Shown: one piece after another, positions 6,912-12,523 of the stretch | Layout: each line of letters begins with the position of its first letter | How positions within the stretch are numbered: the first letter of the stretch is position 1 | Source of the DNA: Clostridium sp. UBA699 | GTDB lineage: Bacteria > Bacillota > Clostridia > Clostridiales > Clostridiaceae | NCBI GenBank assembly: GCA_002298915.1 | Contig: DBML01000015.1 | Location: 16,234-34,588 of the forward strand | Length of the DNA: 18,355 bases | Reading direction: 5' to 3' | The notes under the pieces: model-generated | What the model saw: only the letters and a program-made list of their open reading frames with translations | What the model was told of the DNA's origin: nothing | Databases searched by the model: none | Position numbers and translations under genes: made by a program

Positions 6912-7316
6912 TTACCTCAGCTTCAGGTATGCATCGTCATCCACTGTTTCCAGCCATTCGACAGTTGCTCCCTCGGCCGGGATCTCCACTGCGAGATGGG
7001 CGAACCAGCTGTCCTTAGCCGCGCCATGCCAATGCTTGACCTCTGGAGGGATGTTCACCACGTCGCCGGGGTTAAGCTCCTGAGGCTCTTCTCCCCATGC
7101 CTGGTACCAGCCGCGTCCTTCGGTGCAAAGCAAAATCTGCCCGCCTTCATGGTGGATGTGCCAGTTGTTGCGGCAGCCCGGCTCGAAAGTCACATTGGCT
7201 GTTGGCCCCCCCTTGTCGGTCAGCGGCTGAAGATATGCCTGACCGATGAAGTATCTGGAAAAGATTTCGGGCAGCGGCCCCCCTGTACTGAAAAGTTCAT
7301 TTCTTTCTTTGTTCAT
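6912..7316 (-). CDS. Small single-domain cupin
   Basis: A 134-residue cupin. Motif 1 is GCRNNWHIHHEGGQ with His53, His55 and Gln60 as probable metal ligands; motif 2 is PGDVVNIPPEVKHWHGA with His95/His97 as the last ligand. ATG at 7316 is chosen because GGAGGAGG lies 8 bases upstream, at the end of the flavodoxin gene; the frame is open further upstream but those starts overlap the flavodoxin gene without a good site. Such cupins are common beside SDR, aldo-keto reductase and flavodoxin genes in anaerobes; the reaction is not known. Second gene of the MerR-type operon. Confidence 0.88.
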   Translation of the reverse strand: MNKERNELFSTGGPLPEIFSRYFIGQAYLQPLTDKGGPTANVTFEPGCRNNWHIHHEGGQILLCTEGRGWYQAWGEEPQELNPGDVVNIPPEVKHWHGAAKDSWFAHLAVEIPAEGATVEWLETVDDDAYLKLR

Positions 7317-7333
7317 TGCCAGGTCCTCCTCCA

Positions 7334-7858
7334 TCACAAAAGGCCGTTCTTCTTCAGCCACGCTTCTATTTCCCTGTCAGCGCTTTTCACAGATCCGCCC
7401 CTGACAGCCAATCCCTTCTGCAGCTCTGCATCCGGGCACAGCTTTTTGATGTCGCGCTCGCTGCTGCCCATCCCGCTGCCCTCGTGGGTGCATAACGGAA
7501 GGATCGCCTTCCCGCTGAAGTCGCAGCTTTCAAGGAATGTCCAGACCGGCATCGGCATAGTGCCCCACCAGTTCGGATAGGCCAGCACAACAGTCTCGAA
7601 GCCGTCGATGCTGCCCGGCTGCTCTGCGAGTTCCGGCCGGGCATTTGTTCGAAGTTCTCGCTGCGCCTCTTCTGTGCAGGTGTTGTAGTCCTCGGAGTAC
7701 TTGTTCGCCGGGTCGATTTTAAAGAGCTCACCACCCGTCATCTCCTGAATTTTTCTTGCCGCGGCTTCGGTATTCCCTACGGGAAGATTGTCAATCCTTC
7801 CGTTCACATAGTTGTTTCCCGGCCTGGAAAAGTATGCAATCAAAATATGCTTTTTCAT
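7334..7858 (-). CDS. Flavodoxin-family protein
   Basis: A 174-residue flavodoxin-fold protein. The FMN phosphate-loop region is AYFSRPGNN...VGNTE (8-31), which has a long insertion between the two halves, as in the Flavodoxin_4 type of secreted or cytosolic clostridial proteins. YPNWWGTMPMPV (94-105) and CTHEGSGMGSS (123-133) form the other FMN loops. No signal peptide. ATG at 7856-7858 behind GGGAGG; the upstream extension runs into the promoter. It is the first gene after the MerR-type promoter. Proteins of this kind act as FMN-dependent quinone or nitro reductases or electron carriers, which suits an electrophile-response operon (inference). Confidence 0.9.
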   Translation of the reverse strand: MKKHILIAYFSRPGNNYVNGRIDNLPVGNTEAAARKIQEMTGGELFKIDPANKYSEDYNTCTEEAQRELRTNARPELAEQPGSIDGFETVVLAYPNWWGTMPMPVWTFLESCDFSGKAILPLCTHEGSGMGSSERDIKKLCPDAELQKGLAVRGGSVKSADREIEAWLKKNGLL

Positions 7859-7902
7859 GATATTGCCTCCCACCTTTATATGGCTTATGTGTTTATAACT
7901 GT

Positions 7903-7933
7903 AGCCTAACACTTGGAGTTAACTCCAAGTCAA
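7903..7933 (-). promoter_or_regulatory. MerR-type promoter: 20-bp palindrome in a 19-bp spacer
   Basis: On the minus strand TTGACT (7928-7933) and TAGGCT (7903-7908) are separated by 19 bases rather than 17, the hallmark of promoters that MerR proteins activate by twisting DNA. The spacer is almost filled by the perfect palindrome ACTTGGAGTTAACTCCAAGT (7911-7930). It drives flavodoxin-cupin-SDR-ADH and probably reads on into merR. The likely regulator is the MerR protein at 4356-4733. Confidence 0.88.
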
Positions 7934-7960
7934 TGCTTTTCTGAAATTTATTATTGAAAT

Positions 7961-8004
7961 AAAAAAAACCACCCATTGATAGAATCATTTCTACCAATGG
8001 GTGG
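7961..8004 (-). terminator. Strong intrinsic terminator
   Basis: CCACCCATTG (7969-7978) pairs with CAATGGGTGG (7995-8004), extended by TAGAA/TTCTA after one mismatch. On the minus strand it is followed by eight T (complement of 7961-7968). It insulates the flavodoxin promoter from transcription coming from the antitoxin-like gene. Confidence 0.85.
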
Positions 8005-8121
8005 CAATTCTTGATTTCCAGTAATCCAGTCCATATGCATTTTTGCTGCTTCATTAAAATCATTTACATTTTACGGCTACTATGCAGATACCGATTAATA
8101 TCTCCTTGTTTTAGGCATGCA

Positions 8122-8156
8122 AAGAGCCCTCGCCGGTTTAGCCCGCGAGGGCTCTT
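8122..8156 (-). terminator. 12-bp GC-rich hairpin, probable terminator of the RelB-like gene
   Basis: AAGAGCCCTCGC (8122-8133) pairs perfectly with GCGAGGGCTCTT (8145-8156), about 70 bases after the stop of the RelB-like gene. The T-run on the minus strand is short (TTT), so it may be a weak terminator backed up by the one at 7961-8004. The bases between the two (8005-8121) hold nothing else that I recognise. Confidence 0.5.
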
Positions 8157-8224
8157 GATAAAGCTCTCGATACTATTATTATATATTGTTCTTAAACAAA
8201 CACTCCCTCAGAATTCCCTAATCT

Positions 8225-8818
8225 TTATGAGTGCTTTCTGCAGTAAGCTTCAACCTTCTCTGCAAAGGCTCCAGGAATTTTCTCCTGCCAATAGGGAACT
8301 GACGCCATCAGGGACTTAAGTGCCTTATGATATTTGCTTTCGCCAAGTTCGGTCTTTATTTTCCCCATCAGATATTCAAGGTCTTTAAATTTTAGGACGC
8401 GGGTGTTAGGATCACCTTTGACAAGATTATCGAGCACAGTCAAATATATAAACGCACTGCCTCGGTTCATGCCTGTCTTAACCGACACCTCTGTGCTTAG
8501 CGGATTGACTTCACCGGATCCTTCAAGATGCCTTAAGAAGGCAAGCCAAACTTCGTCAACCATCGCCGTGGTAATTCTGCTGTTACTGCGAGTCGAGGAT
8601 TTTGAACCCTCTTCAAAGGAGTCCTCAAAATCCTCTGATATTTTTGGTTCTGGTCGCTTAGCCACTGTTCCGGTCATAGTCATCGGCAGCCCTTTCTCTA
8701 AAGCTATCCTTCTTAGATAAATGCTCACGGCTATCGTTACATCCATTCCCAGTGAGTGAAGAACCTTTTCGGCTTCGTACAAGATTCCGTCGTCAATTTG
8801 GATTTCTATCTTTGCCAT
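8225..8818 (-). CDS. RelB/DinJ-like antitoxin domain fused to an unknown C-terminal domain
   Basis: A 197-residue protein. Residues 2-46 (AKIEIQIDDGILYEAEKVLH, then LGMDVTIAVSIYLRRIALEKGLPM) match the ribbon-helix-helix DNA-binding part of RelB/DinJ antitoxins. A charged, Ser-rich linker follows (50-82). Then comes a helical domain of about 110 residues (84-197: DEVWLAFLRHLEG, TGMNRGSAFIYLTVLDNL, and a long helix to VPYWQEKIPGAFAEKV) that I do not recognise. RelB/DinJ proteins are usually 80-100 residues, so this is twice the size. ATG 8816-8818, 7 bases behind GGAGGTG; the frame also opens at a GTG overlapping that site. No toxin gene lies next to it: it is monocistronic with its own promoter and terminators. 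It may be an orphan regulator rather than an antitoxin. Confidence 0.7.
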   Translation of the reverse strand: MAKIEIQIDDGILYEAEKVLHSLGMDVTIAVSIYLRRIALEKGLPMTMTGTVAKRPEPKISEDFEDSFEEGSKSSTRSNSRITTAMVDEVWLAFLRHLEGSGEVNPLSTEVSVKTGMNRGSAFIYLTVLDNLVKGDPNTRVLKFKDLEYLMGKIKTELGESKYHKALKSLMASVPYWQEKIPGAFAEKVEAYCRKHS

Positions 8819-8833
8819 ATTAAACACCTCCAC

Positions 8834-8939
8834 AAAATACTATTACATTTCTTAAATTTACTATATCGCTTATCCGCTTTCTTGTCAATAGTATTTTATA
8901 GTATTTTCATTTTCTTCGTATATAAAGTTATAGTATTTG
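8834..8939 (-). promoter_or_regulatory. Promoter of the RelB-like gene with four AATACTAT operator-like boxes
   Basis: A near-consensus minus-strand promoter: TTGACA (8883-8888), 17-base spacer, TATAGT (8860-8865). ATAGTATTTT occurs at 8888-8897 and 8898-8907, exactly one helical turn apart, and ATAGTATTTG at 8930-8939; the inverse AAAATACTAT is at 8834-8843, downstream of the start point. Boxes on both sides of the promoter and at the -35 suggest autoregulation by the ribbon-helix-helix protein, which would be typical of RelB (inference). Confidence 0.72.
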
Positions 8940-9001
8940 TTTCACTAGCAGCACAAAAGGCTCCGAAGATGATTTAGAGCGTTTGACCGGAGGCGTTAAA
9001 T

Positions 9002-9052
9002 ATGGCTTTCACTATAGCTGAGTTCGCTCAGCAAAGAAAAACCACCTGCTGA
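9002..9052 (+). CDS. Possible 16-codon mini-ORF
   Basis: ATG at 9002, 8 bases after GGAGG (complete SD spacing), encoding MAFTIAEFAQQRKTTC and stopping inside the terminator stem. The hairpin GCTGAG-TTCG-CTCAGC (9017-9032) lies within it. No clear promoter is seen. It could be a leader peptide, a gene remnant or chance. Confidence 0.2.
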   Translation: MAFTIAEFAQQRKTTC

Positions 9053-9079
9053 TAATTAATTTTATCAGCAGGTGGTTTT
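9038..9079. terminator. 18-bp perfect-stem terminator of tRNA-Ser
   Basis: AAAACCACCTGCTGATAA (9038-9055) and its exact reverse complement (9062-9079) enclose a 6-base loop. On the minus strand it begins 4 bases after the tRNA CCA end and is followed by a T/C-rich run. The A/T ends make it symmetrical, so it can also stop plus-strand transcription. Confidence 0.88.
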
Positions 9080-9083
9080 CTTT

Positions 9084-9172
9084 TGGCGGAGACGGTGGGA
9101 TTCGAACCCACGTGCCCGTGAGGACAAAACGATTTCGAGTCGTTCTCGTTATGACCACTTCGATACGTCTCC
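9084..9172 (-). tRNA. tRNA-Ser (anticodon CGA)
   Basis: On the minus strand GGAGACG (5') pairs with CGTCTCC (3'), followed by discriminator G and an encoded CCA (complement of 9084-9086). The anticodon stem AACGA/TCGTT encloses CTCGAAA, giving anticodon CGA for UCG codons. A long variable arm (GTCC-TCAC-GGGC), typical of serine tRNAs, precedes the T-arm GTGGG-TTCGAAT-CCCAC. Confidence 0.96.
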
Positions 9173-9188
9173 AAGTGATTACCTACAC

Positions 9189-9217
9189 ATTATACTAGAT
9201 TTTTTTCAACAAATCAA
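9189..9217 (-). promoter_or_regulatory. Promoter of tRNA-Ser
   Basis: TTGATT (9212-9217) and perfect TATAAT (9189-9194) with a 17-base spacer on the minus strand, 16 bases upstream of the mature tRNA 5' end. It lies almost back-to-back with the plus-strand promoter of the tandem MarR gene. Confidence 0.8.
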
Positions 9218-9222
9218 ATTTA

Positions 9223-9251
9223 TTGCGCAAATACTTAATAATTGTTATGAT
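9223..9251 (+). promoter_or_regulatory. Promoter of the tandem MarR gene
   Basis: TTGCGC (9223-9228) and TATGAT (9246-9251), 17-base spacer, on the plus strand, 23 bases before the ATG. No palindrome like that at 17333-17371 is present here, so autoregulation through the same site is not supported. Confidence 0.6.
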
Positions 9252-9274
9252 TTTCTTATATCGGAGGGATGATT

Positions 9275-10252
9275 ATGAAACTTGAATTCTATACTCTGTC
9301 CAGGTACCTGTTCCTTAAAATTGAAAGGGAGTACGCTAACCTTGTCGAAAAGTCAGGCGTAACTCTTCCCCAGCTTAGGATACTTTGGATAATAAGCGCT
9401 TTTCCTGGAGCCAATTCAACTATGATATCCAATATCGGCTGCTGGACCCCGCCTACCGTGTCAAGGATGATCAAAATCCTGCTCGAGAAGAACCTCATCG
9501 ACCGCGATGCATCCGGGAGCAAATCAAAGGGCATCCACCTTACAGCGAAGGGCCTGGCCACAATTCAGGAAAACAGGCAGCTTCACGGGAGCGCCTTCCC
9601 GCTGTTCAAGCTGATGGACGCTACCGAAAAAGACGAGCTTGACAGCCTCATAAGCGTATACAAGTATACGGCTGTTGAATCGGGCAACGACTTAATAATG
9701 GACTACATCGACAAGGTTAACGATCTTTCGCTTAAGATCGACTACTCGACTTTCCCCGAGGCCGATCAGGCAAGGCTTAGGAAGCTGGTGGAGCTCTACA
9801 ACCTGCTCAGGGTGTTCGTGCTCTCAGTGGAGAACTCTCACAGCCTCCTGCTGAACAAGCTTGGCCTTACCTACCCGCAGATGAGAGCCCTAACTGTGAT
9901 AAAGGCCTACAGCGGGCTTACCTCCTCCCAGCTTGCCGAGATAGCCCTGTGGTCACCGTCCTCGGCAAACCTGGTCGTCAAGAACCTTCTTTCGAAAAAC
10001 CTCATCTACAGGAAAAAGGGAGTCGTGAAGAATTCTCTTCACATGTACGTCACTGACAAGGCAGTGGAAGTTCTCAATGAGGATTCCAAAGAGAACGAAA
10101 ATAAAATCGGCACGTTGAACCTGCTGGACGATGTGCCCAAAGAGAAGCTGCGCGAGCTCAACGTACTCCTTCATACCCTGAACAAGTCGGTGAACAACGA
10201 CATGGTGGTCGACTTCATAGACAGGGTGCTATACCCTGTCAAGAAGCTTTAG
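9275..10252 (+). CDS. Tandem (double) MarR-domain transcriptional regulator
   Basis: A 325-residue protein made of two complete MarR units in one chain. Unit 1 is about residues 1-150, unit 2 about 165-325. The winged-helix segments align without gaps over 47 residues (LPQLRILWII... to KNLIDR against YPQMRALTVI... to KNLIYR), with 19 identities by eye, and each unit also ends in a matching helix (NDLIMDYIDKV and NDMVVDFIDRV). Ordinary MarR proteins are about 150 residues and bind DNA as dimers, so this chain should fold as an internal pseudo-dimer. The ATG at 9275 is preferred because GGAGGG is 6-7 bases upstream; the ATG at 9269 abuts that site. It is convergent with, and overlaps by 24 bases, the last gene of the hydrogenase-like operon, so control of that operon is a reasonable guess. 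No sensing cysteine is obvious. Confidence 0.85.
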   Translation: MKLEFYTLSRYLFLKIEREYANLVEKSGVTLPQLRILWIISAFPGANSTMISNIGCWTPPTVSRMIKILLEKNLIDRDASGSKSKGIHLTAKGLATIQENRQLHGSAFPLFKLMDATEKDELDSLISVYKYTAVESGNDLIMDYIDKVNDLSLKIDYSTFPEADQARLRKLVELYNLLRVFVLSVENSHSLLLNKLGLTYPQMRALTVIKAYSGLTSSQLAEIALWSPSSANLVVKNLLSKNLIYRKKGVVKNSLHMYVTDKAVEVLNEDSKENENKIGTLNLLDDVPKEKLRELNVLLHTLNKSVNNDMVVDFIDRVLYPVKKL

Positions 10253-10933
10253 AAGCCCATAGATAAGCGCCTGCGGCGATGGCGGGCACCCCGGAACCGT
10301 CAGGTCAACAGGCATTATTTCCTCAAGCCTGCTTACCACACCGTAGCTGTCCTTGAAGATGCCCCCGTCATGGGCGCATGCTCCAGCGGCTATGACGATC
10401 CTCGGTTCGGCCATTGCCTCGTAGGACTTTATCAGGGCTTCCTTCATGTTGATCGTTACAGGCCCTGTCACCACTATGCCGTCAGCGTGCCTAGGGGATG
10501 CCGCGAACTCGATCCCGTATCTGGAAAGGGAATAGTAGTTGTTGGACATAGCCGAGAGCTCGAGCATGCAGGCGTTGCAGGAACCTGTGTCCACAGACCT
10601 CAGAACGAGTGACCTGCTGAACCTTTTATAGATTTTACGCCTTAGCTCATCCCCTGCCAGCTCAAGCTCAGCCAGCCTGAACTCGTGGCTGTCGGAGAGC
10701 GCGCCCTGCCCGCAGGCTTCGATGCAACGTCCGCAGTATATGCAGCTTCTGTGGTCGATGGCAGCTTTCCCGTTTTCAACCTGTACTGCCCCGACGATGC
10801 ACTCCGAGGAGCATTCCCCGCAGCCGGTACAGCTGTCCTTAACTTCAATCTTTCCGTATGAATAAACGTTGGCGCAAAGGGGATCCTTTGCCGCATCCTT
10901 TCCGTTCATCATCCTGTCATATATAAATTTCAT
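10229..10933 (-). CDS. Ehr/hydrogenase-4-like small subunit fused to a 2[4Fe-4S] ferredoxin domain
   Basis: A 234-residue electron-transfer subunit that joins two proteins kept separate in E. coli Hyf/Hyc (HyfH and HyfI). Residues 30-80 form an 8Fe ferredoxin: Cys35, 38, 41, 45 and Cys64, 67, 70, 74, both CxxCxxCxxxC. Residues 105-234 form a NuoB/HyfI-like domain with all four ligands of the proximal [4Fe-4S] cluster: Cys119 and Cys122 (GSCNAC), Cys186 (GACAHDGG) and Cys216 (PGCPPSP). Ferredoxin is the likely electron donor, as in group 4 hydrogenases. It lies 8 bases after the large-subunit gene, in the usual order of the operon, and is its last gene. Its 3' end overlaps the tandem MarR gene head to head. 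The cofactor set is intact although the partner large subunit has no nickel ligands. Confidence 0.88.
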   Translation of the reverse strand: MKFIYDRMMNGKDAAKDPLCANVYSYGKIEVKDSCTGCGECSSECIVGAVQVENGKAAIDHRSCIYCGRCIEACGQGALSDSHEFRLAELELAGDELRRKIYKRFSRSLVLRSVDTGSCNACMLELSAMSNNYYSLSRYGIEFAASPRHADGIVVTGPVTINMKEALIKSYEAMAEPRIVIAAGACAHDGGIFKDSYGVVSRLEEIMPVDLTVPGCPPSPQALIYGLLKLLDRV

Positions 10934-10941
10934 GGCAATCC

Positions 10942-12513
10942 CTACCTATCATTCTCAGAATAAGACATATTGAGGCTCTTGTTGCACAGAGGAAAGTCCG
11001 GAACAATCTCCCCCATGACGGCGTATGTCAGCCCCCTCCAGTTGGCGAAGGATGGCGTCTTCATGTAAATCCTTTCAAACCTGTTGCCCCTGCCCGCCAT
11101 GCCGTAGATGATGAGGTCGCCCTTCACCGTCTCAACGGACACTATCGCTTCCTGTCCCTGCATGAGGGTGAAAGGGTTCCGCTGTTTGGGGACGGTTCTT
11201 CCTCCGATGCATTCCAGTGCACCCCTGATGTAGTCGAAGGCATTCCTTACCTCCTCAACCTTCAGCTTGTACCTCTCGAAAACGCCCCCGATGCTCTCGG
11301 TGAGCACAGGCTTCTTAAGCTTCGGGTAGAGCTCGTAGCCGAAGCTGTTCCTCACGTCGTAGACGATCCCGCTTGCCCTGCCGGAGACCCCGGTCATGCA
11401 GAGCTTCACTGCATTGTCGTTCCTAATGATCCCCGTGTTCTCCACCCTATCCAGGAACGAAACCGAGCTCAGGGTCATTCCTACAATCCTGTTGAACCTT
11501 CCACAGAAGGATTCGAGTGTATCCACAATATCCACAGCCTTTGCGCTGCTGAATTCGATGCCGCTGCCGCAAGGGATTATCGAGTTCCTGAGGAACCTGC
11601 TTCCAGTAACCCTCTCGCAAAGCTGGCGGACTATCTCGGAAAAGTAGCTGTACTTCTTCGCAGGGTAGCTGAAGCCTATGTCGACGCATATGCCTGCAAT
11701 ATCCTCGAGGAAGTTGCACGCCCTTTCAAGCTCCAGGAGAACTACCCTCAGTGCCTTCAAATCGTCGGGTGCGGACCACCCAACAAGGCTCTCAACCAGA
11801 TGGGCATACCCTTCAGCGTATGCGGCTGTCGACTCGCCTGAGACTCGCTCGAACACCATGCCCAGCTTGTCAGCGTCCACATTTTCCATCAGCTTCTCGA
11901 TCCCCCTGTGCTTGTACATGAGCCTCAGCTCAAGGTTTTCGATCGACTCGCCTATCGCGCTGAACCTGAAGTGTCCGGGTTCGATGATGCCCGCATGGAC
12001 GGGGCCAACTGCTATCTGGTAGCCGCCCTCGCCAGCGAGACCCTTGTATTCGTATATCCCGGTCTCGCTGGTCTCCCTGACCTTGACTCCGTGAGGAAAG
12101 TCCTTCCGAAGAGGGAAAACGTCCTTTTCCCAAGGCTCATGCTTGACCAGGTGCCTCCTGTCTGCTCCCCCTTCTATCTCTAGGCCGTACAGGTCGGCCA
12201 TCTCCCTCTCGAAAAGGTGGGCCTGGAACACCAGGTTCTGGATGGACATGACGCTGCTGTCGGTCTTGTACCTTATGACTACGTAGTAGTTGTGCTTCCT
12301 GCTGATGAAGAGGATGCTGACAAGAAAGCCCTCCGCACCGGTTTCCTGCTGGCAATACTCAGCCGCGAAATTCAGCTTGTGGGCGGAATACAGAAGTGTC
12401 GCAACCTCCGCGGCTTCCGACTTTGGCACGCTGACGTATAGCTCGTTACCGTTTTTTATTACTGTGCTGTATTTTAAATTCTCCAGCTTTTCCTGGAGCT
12501 GATCAATCTTCAT
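10942..12513 (-). CDS. Hydrogenase-like large subunit (NuoC-NuoD/HyfG type) without [NiFe] ligands
   Basis: A 523-residue fused NuoC/NuoD-type protein like E. coli HyfG/HycE. Residues 1-145 are the NuoC-like part (HLFEREMADLYGLEIEGGADRRH, 99-121); 165-523 are the large-subunit part (GPVHAGIIEPGHFRFS, 170-185). In group 4 hydrogenases an RVCGxC motif and a C-terminal DPCxxC motif bind nickel. Here the first reads RVSGES (223-228: Ser225 and Ser228) and the last reads NMSYSENDR (515-523: Ser517 and Glu520), so all four cysteines are gone while the surrounding residues (GxxxAYAEGYAH, PLCNKS) still align. This is the defining feature of Ehr (hydrogenase-related) complexes. The frame is complete and undamaged, so it is not a decayed gene. 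ATG at 12513, behind AGGAAG, 10 bases after the HyfF-like stop. The substrate is unknown. Confidence 0.88.
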   Translation of the reverse strand: MKIDQLQEKLENLKYSTVIKNGNELYVSVPKSEAAEVATLLYSAHKLNFAAEYCQQETGAEGFLVSILFISRKHNYYVVIRYKTDSSVMSIQNLVFQAHLFEREMADLYGLEIEGGADRRHLVKHEPWEKDVFPLRKDFPHGVKVRETSETGIYEYKGLAGEGGYQIAVGPVHAGIIEPGHFRFSAIGESIENLELRLMYKHRGIEKLMENVDADKLGMVFERVSGESTAAYAEGYAHLVESLVGWSAPDDLKALRVVLLELERACNFLEDIAGICVDIGFSYPAKKYSYFSEIVRQLCERVTGSRFLRNSIIPCGSGIEFSSAKAVDIVDTLESFCGRFNRIVGMTLSSVSFLDRVENTGIIRNDNAVKLCMTGVSGRASGIVYDVRNSFGYELYPKLKKPVLTESIGGVFERYKLKVEEVRNAFDYIRGALECIGGRTVPKQRNPFTLMQGQEAIVSVETVKGDLIIYGMAGRGNRFERIYMKTPSFANWRGLTYAVMGEIVPDFPLCNKSLNMSYSENDR

Positions 12514-12523
12514 GTTTCACTTC

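Noticed and set aside
6774..7580. Plus-strand 268-codon open frame
   Set aside because: It runs antisense across three well-recognised genes (SDR, cupin, flavodoxin) and shows no family.
8011..8319. Plus-strand 102-codon open frame
   Set aside because: It crosses a perfect terminator hairpin and the 3' end of the RelB-like gene, with no ribosome site.
11185..11200. TTTGGGGACGGTTCTT, like a REP-transposase flank, inside the large-subunit gene
   Set aside because: In the gene it simply encodes part of RTVPKQ within an intact, conserved frame; taken as coincidence.
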